Assembly (NCBI GenBank): GCA_021234155.1
Contig: JAJEKV010000047.1
Span: forward strand, 9,216,033-9,280,032
Length of the DNA stretch: 64,000 nucleotides
Reading direction: 5' to 3'
Source of the DNA: Isoetes taiwanensis
Lineage: Eukaryota; Streptophyta; Lycopodiopsida; Isoetales; Isoetaceae
Shown here: positions 11,740 through 22,246 of the stretch, one piece after another
How positions within the stretch are numbered: position 1 is the first letter of the stretch
Layout: each line of letters begins with the position of its first letter
The notes under the pieces: model-generated
The model's database searches: none
What the model was told of the DNA's origin: nothing
What the model saw: only the letters and a program-made list of their open reading frames with translations
Position numbers and translations under genes: made by a program

Positions 11740-12560
11740 CCTCGAGCACCTAGAACATTCTAAAACTGTCTAGAATATCCTATTTTGAGTTCCTGCAATT
11801 TTTTAGAAAAATTTATCTATTTTTAAACTGGAGATCCATGAGCATCTGGAACATTCTAGAACAAAGGCTCAATAAAAATTTCTATTTCTATTTTCAACTA
11901 ATTTGTTTTCTATTCTTTGACTGAGGTGCTTATCTATGAGCATCTAAAGTGCTTATCTATGAGCATCTAAAATATTCTAGAACTATCTATGTATCCTATT
12001 CTGAGTTCTCGCAATTTTTGGAAAAGGATTTCTATTTTTAAACTGGGGTACTTATCTATGAGCATCTAGAACATTCTAGAACTATGTAGAATATCATATT
12101 TTAAAATTTTGCAAGTTTCAATAAAGCTTTCTATTTCTAGACTAATTTACTATTCTTGGCAACTTCTATTTTAGAATGGAATAATTATCCATGCTTGTTG
12201 ACTAGTCAAAGTTCATTCTAGAACTTTCTAGAACTATCTGGAACAAGAATGTTCTAGAAATTTGTAAAGCATTCTACAAGGTTCTAAACCATTCTAGAAT
12301 GTTCTAGAGCATCTAGAATGTTTTTGAACATTCTACAATATTCTAAAACACCTTTGAACTTTCTAGAACATTCCAGAATCCTTTGGAACGTCCTAGAACT
12401 TCCTAGAGCATTTTAAAACATTCTAGCCAAGAACCAGAATGCCCATACTCATCTGGATAGCCTTCTTATATACTGGTAAAGGAGGCTCTTTTTTGCATCT
12501 ATGCATGTGGGATATTTGTGCATGCCCTAAAATCTAGAACAATCTTAAATATTCTAGAAA
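11740..12560. repeat. Degenerate satellite of TTCTAGAA motifs (heat-shock-element-like array)
   Basis: I count eight exact TTCTAGAA copies, starting at 11854, 11975, 12074, 12216, 12226, 12252, 12292 and 12361, plus many one-base variants. The stretch at 12216-12233 is TTC-nn-GAA-nn-TTC-nn-GAA, the alternating array bound by heat-shock factors. A second one at 12292-12309 is almost complete. Longer phrases such as GGTGCTTATCTATGAGCATC also recur near 11930-12060. This reads as an old tandem array. Any regulatory role is inference. Confidence 0.7.
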
Positions 12561-12617
12561 TATTAGGGTTTAGATACCCTTAAGTATATATGAAACATAA
12601 ATTTTTTTAATGAAATA

Positions 12618-12690
12618 ACGCTTGGTCTAGTGGTTAGAATGGGGGCCTTAGGGGATAATGATCAGGCTTCAAATCCCTCCAACAACATAA
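12618..12690 (+). mobile_element. tRNA-derived SINE head
   Basis: TTGGTCTAGTGGTTAGAAT matches a tRNA D-arm (box A), and GGCTTCAAATCCC about 30 nt on matches a T-arm (box B). The acceptor stem does not pair, so it is not a tRNA gene. It is followed by sequence around 12730-12850 with repeated GATC-rich phrases (GATCTTGATCCCGATCAACG). Confidence 0.5.
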
Positions 12691-12859
12691 AAACTTTTAA
12701 AAGCCTCTCCTTAAAGTCCGAGCAATGTGGACCATAGGATCTTGATCCCGATCAACGGCCAGATCTGCCAGATCGACGATCAAGATCAAAATTAATGTGG
12801 ACTGTAGGATCATCCACCTCATCTCAACTGACGGTCTAGATCGCCCCAAATATTTCAAT

Positions 12860-14020
12860 CTCCACCAGGCAATCAGACACGCTCATCTGAGCCTTCGATG
12901 GCCAGGATCACAAATTGTATAAGCAAACGCAAGCCTCATGTAAACATATATATTATAATAGTGATATATGAAAAAATATCATTAGTAAAACCTCCACCTT
13001 TTCCTCATTTTTTTTCCCGACCCTGTTTGATTCTGCAGTAGTCGTTTAATCTTGTGCCCCCTCATATTCACACAATCTACCTTTTCGCCTTCTTCTACTA
13101 CATCTGGAATGAAACTCAAGAAGGGATCGAGCAAGAACAAGGCCCAACAAGGAATCGAGCAAGAAAGTTGATCAGAAAGCACAAAAATCCTGACTATATT
13201 CAAATGGTCTCTGCTAGATGTCCCTCCCCTCGGGGGCTTTTTTTGTAATGGTTCCATGGTTTCATAACCCCGTTTTGTATTTGCAATCCCTATTCTGATC
13301 TTGATCTGGCCGTGCTTGATTCAAGCTGCCATAATTAGAATTATATGAAGGAGTTTAGGTTCTTAAACGTCTCTTTTTTTTTCTGGAAATATTGCATCTT
13401 GGCACTGCTTATTCAAAGGGATGGATATGGAAAATTTGCAGCGATGGTTGTGGAGGATATAGCAAGAGTGTTACTTTGGAAGCACGGGACTAGAGCCATG
13501 CTGGAAAGAAAAGGCCCAAAGGTATGTACCAAATTTCAAATGTCATGTTTTTTTATAAATCTATGATGTAACTAGCGAGATTCTCATGGACAAGCATACA
13601 ATCAACCATACAATCAATCACACTGCGTCCTTTACATGTGAACTCCTGTGCTTGGGAACTCACTTGCACCATTGCAAATTCTAAGATAGAAGATAGCCCA
13701 TAATAGTGATGTATATTATATCTTTTGATTTTTTGTTTCTACCTGCATCGTAGAGCTCAGTCCGATCCATCTCATCAACCCACAGTGGATCTTTATTCTC
13801 AAGTGTACACGTGATTCTGTTCTGACATCGAAATCCCTCAGCAATAGAATCACTGGAGTTGGGATCTTGAAGTTACAATGTTTGAAAAAGGTATATGAAA
13901 AGAGAAAAACTCAAATCAGCATAACACATGAATTTCAACTCCGATTTGGATGAATCTAATTTTATTGGAAAGTACCCTACAATGTTCCTGGAGACAGCTT
14001 TTAAAGTTGAGGAGCCACAA
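12860..14020. other. Intergenic, nothing firm
   Basis: Several short ORFs occur. The segment 13420-13520 (GYGKFAAMVVEDIARVLLW) is exon-like and is followed by a GTATGT donor-like site at 13522, but I find no partner exons and recognise no family. Confidence 0.3.
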
Positions 14021-14022
14021 AA

Positions 14023-14671
14023 ACTATAGAAAAAACTACAAAATACCCTTATGTTTTGACGAATTTAATCAAATACCCCTGAGTTTTGATCATTTCGTGG
14101 CATGCCCTTGGTCAATGTATGTGCCCTTATAGAAATTCAAATATCATCAAATGCTCTCTCGTTTTCTGTATTCCATAAGCATGTGCAACAAATACTATTC
14201 TGCTTGCGCCTTCTTGTAGAAGATGGCTATTGCAGTTTGCATTTCTCAAAGAATTCAAGCAATCGCCATTTAATCTGAGCCAGTTGCTACTATTGGATGG
14301 TTCAGGGACTTGCCGCAGCAATTTGGGTTCAGTCATCTACTCAATCAAAAGTCCGATCAATTTGCTTCAGGATTCTTTTAGAATTGGAAATGGCAAGGGC
14401 ATTTGAAATACTTTGTTAACTAAGGATATCGAGCGAACTTTGAAGGATTAGAAATTTGAAAAAACAACTTACATTGTGGGCCTCGGAAGCATTTGAAAAA
14501 TTAGCAAAAAACTTAAGGGCATTTGAGGTTAAAGGCATTTGAATAATTTCAAAAAAAAAAAATGTATATATTTTGTATGTTGAGCAAGGGCATGCAATGA
14601 GGTAACGAAAACTCAGAAGTATGTCAAAAAATCGTCAAAACATAAAGGTATATTTTGTACTTTTTTCGCAA
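14023..14671. mobile_element. Non-autonomous TIR element (MITE-like), about 650 bp
   Basis: About 90 bases at the left (14023-14116) recur in reverse complement at the right (14576-14671). Shared blocks include ACAAAATA, CTTTATGTTTTGACGA, CTGAGTTTT and CATGCCCTTG, in the same order from outside inwards. The inside has no coding capacity. The arms have drifted from each other, so the copy is old. I could not fix a target duplication or superfamily. Confidence 0.65.
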
Positions 14672-14737
14672 ATATATATTACTATATTTCTTAGAATATA
14701 CTTAATTTAGAGGGTCTTTTCAGAATACTTGCAAACT

Positions 14738-14769
14738 AAGGGGAGGTTTTTTTTTTTTTTTTTTTTTAG
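14738..14769. repeat. Poly-T tract
   Basis: A run of more than 20 T residues at 14745-14766. It could be the tail of a retroposed sequence read from the other strand. Confidence 0.6.
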
Positions 14770-15059
14770 CACGCCAGCCCAACCAAGCCTTCAACCTTTC
14801 TTGCAATTTTAGCCTATACACGTCGCGCTTCCACATCACCCTAATCTGAGTTGGCATGTTGATTAACCGTTAGATTCTCTCGTTTCACCATCGACGGTCC
14901 TCGAAATTAGAAAAGACTAAAAATTTGCATGTGTCTCTTGGCTTTTCTGTATCTTTCTCATTGCCACACCTCTCTTTCCACCTTTTCTTCTTCTTCGGAC
15001 TCGGCCACAACTTTTTAGGTTTTGAATTTTACATTCTGGAGATAGGCGCCGGAACGGTT

Positions 15060-15313
15060 ATGGAGCGAAAGACTACCGCAGAAGTATCACAGGGAAGCCA
15101 CAGGCATCACCTCCCGCCGCTGCAGTGCCTAAGAAAAAGATCTGTTGTGCTTGCCCCAAAACTAAGCGCCTCTGGGATGAACGTATTGCCGATCATGGAT
15201 TAGATGCTTGTAGCAAATGGATTGAAGCTCATCTTCAATGTTTGCGGGCCAAGGAATTCAACGTATATTTCAAATTTCGTTTTTTCATAGATTTTAGATA
15301 TTTTTTAGATTAA
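15060..15313 (+). pseudogene. COX17: COX17-like copper chaperone, probable pseudogene
   Basis: COX17 carries copper to cytochrome c oxidase in the mitochondrial intermembrane space. The frame from 15125 reads PKKKICCACPKTKRL and then ACSKWIEAHLQCLRAKEFN, the copper-binding CCxC and half of the twin CX9C fold. Three faults are visible. One structural Cys (normally in DEC) is Arg (DER). The likely start at 15060 is in another frame, so about one base is gained or lost near 15093. The normal stop after FNV is absent: either TAA became TAT, or a GTATAT donor at 15263 leads to an exon I cannot find. A retained gene with one more exon is possible but less likely. Confidence 0.7.
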
Positions 15314-15767
15314 CAACTGTGAAGAAGTGTTGATTGACATATTTATATATCCTGGTTCAAGCTCTAAGTTACGGGATTAGAATTTGTGCCATTGATGCAT
15401 GGTATAATTCTCATATGCCTAAGAAACAAATACTATGTGCTGCCTATATGTGTATTTGACTCCATTGTTTGCTACTAGTACTGTTTATAAACCATTTGCA
15501 TACCGTTTTTAGGTCTGATGTTCCAGAATAATATATGAAACCTCAGCTGATTGGTTGAAGAAACAACCATGGAAAGTGTAAATAAAATGAGGAAATGAAT
15601 CTCCTGCGGCAAGCACATGCACCTCCTTCTTATCCATGTCGTGGTTCCACGGCTCAGAGCCTCCTTTTTTTTGGGGGTTTGGGGGGGGGAGCTTTGGCGT
15701 AACAATGGGTCCCCAACGCCTCAAAGCCTGTTAGAAGAACAAGCAAGCTCAGTGGTCTCACGTTGGG

Positions 15768-16395
15768 ATGTACAGGAATGCATTTAAGCTATACCTAAAT
15801 GCTAGCTTCCTTGGCAAGCTTTGGGATGCAGATGATCTAGCACACGTTAAGATGGCACACTATCGGCAACAAGTCAATCCCATGCCCACAAGAGGCTCAC
15901 ACCAATACTTGCGCACCCATTTGCCCATGAAGAAGCACAGACTTATCGCTTTCATTCGCATGGGTGCACATCGTCTCCGCATTGAGATAGGGCGATGGAC
16001 TCGAGAAGCACAGGAGGATAGGCTTTGTCAGTGTTGCCACCAGGGCGCCATTGATCAGATTTGCCCAGCGTTTGCCCATATTCGGGCACGGTATATTTGG
16101 TTAGTTGTGAATGGCCAACCGCTGCATGAGTTATTGAATACAGCCTCTATGGGCTTGTTGAGGTCATACCTCCAGGAGGTTATAGATACACGAACTCAGT
16201 TGTGTCCTCCGAGACAGTATTGAATTGTCCTATACAAATGTACAGTGTAGCAGCATACTTATTACTGCTAAGGTTTTCCCTCGAAAACCCTTCGGGGTGA
16301 GGGTTTTTTAATCTTGACAGTAATACGCTTGCTGCTTTCTTTTTGTTGGGTCCCATAGGTCAATTGGTCTCCGTGGACGATAAACATTCTATTTT
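15768..16395 (+). mobile_element. LINE 3' fragment (C-terminus and 3' tail)
   Basis: The ORF 15768-16223 matches the end of LINE ORF2 proteins: HRLIAFIRMGAHRLRIEIG, then a Cys-rich CQCCHQGAIDQ and a closing SYLQEVIDTRTQLCPPRQY. The 3' UTR ends with GGGTCCCATAGGTCAATTGG and CTCCGTGGACGATAAA, followed by an (ATTCT)n-type tail at about 16386-16408. The fragment at 52797-53115 has the same protein end and tail, so both belong to one family. This copy lacks the reverse transcriptase. Confidence 0.82.
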
Positions 16396-16409
16396 ATTCT
16401 ATTCTATTA

Positions 16410-17240
16410 GAAATGCCATTATGTGCAATGTAAAAAGTTATGAAGTGCCCACCTTCTAAGCAAAACAAATTAGTATAATCACAACACGCTAAGCCAATAT
16501 TAAGCCATAGGGGAGGGTCCCCAACATTGACGCATGACCTAATTTTAATGCATTTTTTTCACTCATTTTAACGCGAAACAGGGCCATTTTTGACGTATAA
16601 CTGTGCCCACATTTAACGCAGACGTGGTCTGTGTGTGACGCAGCTCCAGCGATAAGTGTTCTCGGAACGTAGAGATTTGAGAGGAGTGGGCGTCAGAATG
16701 GCGGTTCCACATGTTGCCAGAGGTAAGATGACTCTTACATGCTAGATCTGTAGGCTTACTTTTTCTATGCAATTTGATGTAATCTGTATGCTTGCCAAAT
16801 GGCTCAAAAGGTTGAATTGGAGTTCTTAAAGATCCAGACAATCCATTTCCCACATTATTTCTCAGATATTCCTTAACACTTTCAAGCTTTTGAAAGCTCA
16901 ATCAAGCATATTTTTGGAGATCTTGAGGCTGAATATAGTGCCACGGCATAATTGGTGTGGATTTGAAAAAGCACTAGGCAAACACAGTGTTGTGGAGCCA
17001 ATGAACATAATCAGTCTCAACCTCCTAGTCAATTTAATTTCTCTGCCATATCTAGTGGTTTAGGCACATCTGTGAAATTAGGGATGATACAAAGGAAGCA
17101 ATATGCTGGGTGATAGTATGTATGGCCAGTTGAAGGTCCCAAATGGGGTTTCTTTTTCATTAATCTCAGCGGGAGATGGTATACCTGTGGCATCAGACTA
17201 GATAAGCCTCTGCACACTATGTGCTGTAAATCAACCAGGT
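16410..17240. other. Intergenic, nothing recognised
   Basis: No gene, RNA or clear repeat is seen. Confidence 0.35.
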
Positions 17241-17259
17241 TAATTATGGAGAATGTAGG

Positions 17260-17720
17260 TGAGACACCTTTGCCATTCTAAATGTGGGGACAATCATTAT
17301 AAAATGAATTCTACCATTCTGGGAATCAGTGCTTCTTGCCCCAAATCCAGTGGCAAACTTTGCATAGATTTCTCTATCTGTTCATCAGGGACTGTAGAAT
17401 CTACTAAATGTGGAAACATCACTGATACATCTATCAATTGGCTCAAATATCATAATACATGCGCCTGTTTCTTTCCCAGAAAAATCAAACAGCTTTTCTA
17501 GTGTAGTTGTTGGTGTCCTGGTAAGTATCTTTGTTTTATTTGCAGTTTTTCTTGCTTTATTATACTGGAAGTTTTGTATCAAAAAGACAGTTAAAACACC
17601 TGACCCTTGGGAAAATGCACCTAAAAGGGTTGAAGCATTCACTAATTCTGAGCTTCTTACAGCTACAACAAATTATAGTGCATCAATGCTGCTACTAGGT
17701 AGAGGTGCTAGGTCCTGGTA
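17260..17720 (+). pseudogene. Receptor-like kinase fragment (ectodomain end, TM helix, juxtamembrane)
   Basis: The first frame (17259-17501) is Cys-rich and extracellular in style (ISASCPKSSGKLCIDFSIC). The second frame (from about 17410) carries a transmembrane helix (VVVGVLVSIFVLFAVFLALL), a basic stop-transfer stretch and then FTNSELLTATTNYSAS with LLGRG, the usual lead-in to a plant receptor-kinase catalytic domain. The kinase itself is missing: the frame ends soon after the glycine loop begins. The frame change between ectodomain and TM, and the missing kinase, mark it as a broken copy. The exact subfamily is unclear. Confidence 0.7.
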
Positions 17721-20216
17721 ATCCATCTTCCTGTCAAATAGTATGGCTTCTTGTTCTTCGGAGTGTCTTTTTTGTGACAATTTACTTGGATACAGTTCTC
17801 ATTATCAGTGCTAAAACGTAGTATTCTTAAAGAGGTACTGCACCCTTATGTTGTAATAGATTAAATGTGGCTATCAGACAAAGGGCGCTTCTTTACTATT
17901 TTGCATGACCAATCTGGAAGAGACCCATTGAGACCTCAGGTTACCTGGAAATCAAATTCCAAGTAGCCAAGACTAGATACAGAAGGTATTCAACTAGTGC
18001 TTCCTATAAAATTCTTGTTCTGAAGGCTGGTTACCACAAGTCTAGATAAAGCTGTTCCACATAAATGTTGATTCAAAACTATTACCACCTTGATGATAGT
18101 TAATGATCTGATTTGCTGGATCAGTGAGGTGGATTGATATTGAAAGCTCAATCAAACCTAGAATACTGTCAACTCTCAGAATGCCAACATTGGTCCAAAG
18201 ACCCTTGTGATCAACTGGGTTGGGCAGAAGTCTAATATGTTAGGAGTATTCAGTCCAGCGAAGCATTGTCTCTTTTGGCGGCCCGTTCATTGGATGTTCC
18301 AAATATTTATCTGTGGCATTTAAAGCTCCAAGCTACTTGTTGGTTTAGGGTTACGCATGCCTCTATTTCTCTGTTTGTGATGATTTTGTTACAGAGTAGA
18401 TAAACATTTTCAACTCTCAGCAATCTAGACAATTACAATATAATCTAGAAGATTGTCACCTCTTTATCAAGAAGTCCATGAGCTCCCTCCACTTGCTAGG
18501 AGCAAAACATGATTGTATATATTGTAGAAATATTAGAATTAACATTGGCACTTTGACTGACAAAAGGAAGCTTACTGTGATAGATGCATATGTGGTGTCA
18601 ACTCTGTAGTATATGCTTCTAATACAAATGGTGAGCATGACATAAATAGCAAGACATAGCCAGTAATAGCCCATATGTCTTCTCATGTTCACAATTAAAA
18701 AAATCATATAGCAGTTCTTCATGTGCAGGTTCTTCATTTGTAGATTCTTCATATAGGAATTACTCATATAACAGTTCTTCATGTGCAGGTTCTGGCTGGA
18801 TCAGGAGCTCAGTGTAGGAAGAGGTCTCACTTCACGGAGGATCAATTGTGAGAATAACTTTTTGCATTTTTTCATTTTGCAAGTTGCATGCTGCATTTCA
18901 AAGCTTGGTGCAGATATATTGGTACAGAGTTTCATATTGAACTAAGTTTCGGATACAAGAAACCTAGGCAATTCCTTGTATTCCTCCTATGAAACAGATC
19001 TAATGCACATCAATATACTTGCTTTAATGCAGGGAAGGAGCATGACATAGGCGCATGCAAGTTCCCAGAATCTAAATGAAGTAGTCAGGATTGTTGTTCA
19101 TCGTTAGATGTCGAATCGCACAAAGTGGAACTGTGACATTTAAGTGTTTGGCCAACATTTGGATGGAGTTCATTTGTGTTGGTCAACTATTAACAAGGGA
19201 TACTGACCCTAGTCCATTGTCACAGACAGGGAATGGATTATCCAAACATTTGGAAATGCATAATCTAGAAATATCAATAGAAATAATAAAATTATTATCC
19301 CACAGCAATAATAAAATTATTATAGAAATAGCAAAAGTTACTTATACAAGCATGAAAGCAAACGTGGAAAAAAGTGAATCTAATCTAGGTAAAAGAATAT
19401 TACCTATAAAACCCAATTTGTCCCTTGCATATCAAAATTCTATAGTGCAAACAATCTTGTTGTTCTTGGATGCATTGCTTGGCATTTTTTCAATCTTTGG
19501 TGTGGCTGTTGATATAATGTATATGTCGATAGATATTCATTTCACATAATGCCGATAGATATTCATTTTGTATATGCTGCATAATGCTCTAAATAGAGAG
19601 ATCAAAGTGATGAAAAGCTAGAGATCAAATCAAAGGACAACCAAGATAATTGATCGTGCACAAATCAATAAGTTTGGCATGGATAATTCCTATTAATAAG
19701 AGGCTAGAAATATGCGGCACCATCAATGGTAGGCTAGTGCGGCATTAATAGAACACGGGGTCAACAAGTAGTTCTTATAACCTCCATTCAAGGTACACAA
19801 GTGCACCAATGATGGAACATTATGTCAACAATTGGGTGCAAAGACCCCCTTTCATTCAAAACGGAATTGCCAGAGCTAGGCCCATCAGATGGAGTAGGAG
19901 AGGATATCATTAGAAAGCCTAGAATCTAAGGTTTCTAATGATATACAATATGGCTATAGTTAGGATGTATTTCAATGTTTTTATAATGGTTTAACCTTAA
20001 GTGGGCCAAATATGGCGCTCCTCCCCTAGAGTGATTCACCGTTGATGTATTCTTTTTTGGGTTTATCTTGTTTTAACCCTTTTATTATTCTGTTTCTACA
20101 ATTTCATGGAACATGAAAAGAAAATATGCCCTTTTCTCTTTTCTGTCAAACGCGCCTTGCTGGTTTGATCCATCCTTGAGCTTGGAAGCAAAGCAGCAGA
20201 TCCACCGGAACGAGTT
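17721..20216. other. Intergenic between the kinase fragment and the FYVE gene
   Basis: A short imperfect repeat (GTTCTTCATGTGCAGGTTCT) occurs near 18715-18795. An unrecognised 152-codon frame lies at 19091-19549 and has two similar AT-rich blocks (AATAATAAAATTATTA). I do not think it is a real gene. The last 100 bases are probably the 5' leader of the FYVE gene. Confidence 0.35.
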
Positions 20217-22246
20217 ATGGAGTCCCCTCTTTTTCACGAGGCCTCCCATTGCGCTATCTGTAGCTGCAGCTTCAGCACATTCAAACGCCGGGTAACCCAA
20301 TTAATCTTCGATTCAAATTCATTTTCTTATATTCATTGATTCGTTTTCTAGCTTAGATCCTTACTTTCATCTAAATTTTGTCTTGTAATCTGATTTTATC
20401 ATTATTAGCTACTTTTAACGAAATGATTGTGCAGCACCATTGTCGTGCCTGTGGAAGAAGTCTATGTGCTGAGCATTCGTCAAACCAGATGGTACATTCA
20501 AATTTTAGAATTAATTTATCTATCTGGCATGATGATAGATTAAAAGAACTGATTTTTATTGCATGCCTGACCCTGTATGCTCTAAGGTGGGACTAAATTT
20601 CAAGAATAATCTTGGCATTCTCCACTTTGTTTCACGTTTATATGCGAGGATGTTTTTAAATGTACATAAATGGTCTTTGAATAATAGTTTACAAGTATAG
20701 TTCCTTTTGAGGATTGTTTTCATCCTTGCTTCAGGTGCCTGATAGTAGTGATGGTATTTTATTTAATATCGTTGCAATTTATCTGATATTCATTCTTGGC
20801 CCCTGTTAGATGACATCAAAGCTGTTCTTGCAAACTCTTGATTACGTACACACCATGTTTGCCTTTTGTTGGTTCTTCATTCTGTTTGACAAACAGTTGA
20901 GAGAGAGTATCATCTTGTTTTTACTGATCTGGAATTGGTTGTGCAGGCGCTTCCAAATTTTGGCTTATACAGTCCTGTAAGAGTGTGTGATGAATGTTAT
21001 AACATGATTAAATCGTGAGTAGCGCGTAGTGAAGTTTAATTGCACTCTAGATTTTCAATTCAGTGATGTATGCTGATTACGTTTCTTCTTTCAGACCAGC
21101 ACCAAAGATAGGTACGAAAGGCTTGGATGTGGCAATTATAGAGGATACAGAGGCATCAATATCAAAATTAGATCTTCATTTTCATAGCACACTTGATACA
21201 GAAAATGAAAATATTTTAGTTGAGGAAAAAAGTCCTTCATTTGTGAAGCATGTGCCAACCTTTGAATGTACTTGTGGCATGCCATTGTGCATTTGTAAAG
21301 TCCCACAGCCAACTGAGGTTTGTACAGTGATTTAATTGATCAAGATGCAGGTGGTATCCTGATCAATTGGTTCCTTCCTTTATCAGGTGCTAGTAGTTCA
21401 GGCTGCCACTTCCTCTGCCCCTTTGAGAGCAAAAAAATCTGTGCAGACACCAACGTCTATGTCAGCAGGCTATAAGCAGCCTGGCAATTCTACTGCAGGA
21501 AATAACATGCCTAGGTGAGATGGTTCCCTCTCATATATAAGTGTTAAAGGAGGCTTACTAGCTATACTCTTGTAGTTTATTTTTCACATCTACCCCAACA
21601 TCTTCAGGAAGTGGTCTAGCTATATCAAAATCCTATGACATCTCAGGGGAGGCAAGTTCTTTGGTCCACATTTGAGTATGGGTAAGTAGGGACGTGTACT
21701 AAAAAACCATTAATGTCATGCACAGGGGTTGCGTGAGGCTATTAAGAATAAAGACAGTTCTGCTGTGAAGAATCTTCTTATGCAGGTACACAATGTAACT
21801 GCTATATTATTCACAATTTATGTTTCTCATATGTCCAAGACCATTGTATCATGTTTGGCTTCCATTTGTGCTTCCAGGGTGTCGATGCAAATTATCAGGA
21901 CCGTCAAGGGATGTCTCTGCTTCACTTGGTAATCTTCTCTAGTTATGCAGGTCTGGGTATTGTATAGTATGCTGAACCAGTCATGATGTCCTCCATATAG
22001 GCAACGGTTTTCAATACGACAGAGATTGCCTTTATGCTCATGGATGCTGGAGCAAATGTAAATGCACGAAATGCACAAGGTGATAGAACTTGCTTATTCT
22101 GCAAAACAGATTAGTGATTATGTCTAAAATATTTGACAAACTTTTTTGTTGCAGGAGAGACCCCACTTGACTGTGCCCAGCCAACTTTGCAGCACAAAAT
22201 GAGGCAAAAACTGGAAGTATTGACTGGACAATTACAATCAGTTTAG
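20217..22246 (+). CDS. FYVE zinc-finger and ankyrin-repeat protein, 10 exons
   Basis: FYVE domains bind phosphatidylinositol 3-phosphate on endosomes; plant proteins of this layout are small and of unclear role. My exons are 20217-20291, 20435-20491, 20947-21014, 21095-21317, 21387-21514, 21576-21651, 21726-21785, 21878-21928, 22001-22079 and 22155-22246 (909 bp, 302 aa), all phases agreeing. The zinc ligands are C12, C15, C28, C31, C36, H39, C58 and C61, with the lipid-binding RRHHCR motif split by intron 1. An acidic linker and a Cys cluster (CTCGMPLCIC) follow. Ankyrin repeats fill the last third (REAIKN, GVDANYQDRQGMSLLHLA, GANVNARNAQGETPLDCA). Intron 6 appears to be GC-AG. The start ATG is chosen because it begins a 25-codon exon ending exactly at the first junction. 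Confidence 0.92.

Noticed and set aside
12618-12690. Possible functional tRNA gene
   Set aside because: Only boxes A and B are present; acceptor and anticodon stems do not pair.
19091-19549. 152-codon ORF as a gene
   Set aside because: No family resemblance, an internal AT-rich duplicated stretch and no splice or promoter context; likely chance.
21608-21640. CAG acceptor at 21607 for FYVE exon 6
   Set aside because: It gives a stop after ten codons; the acceptor at 21575 keeps the frame and a family-like linker.
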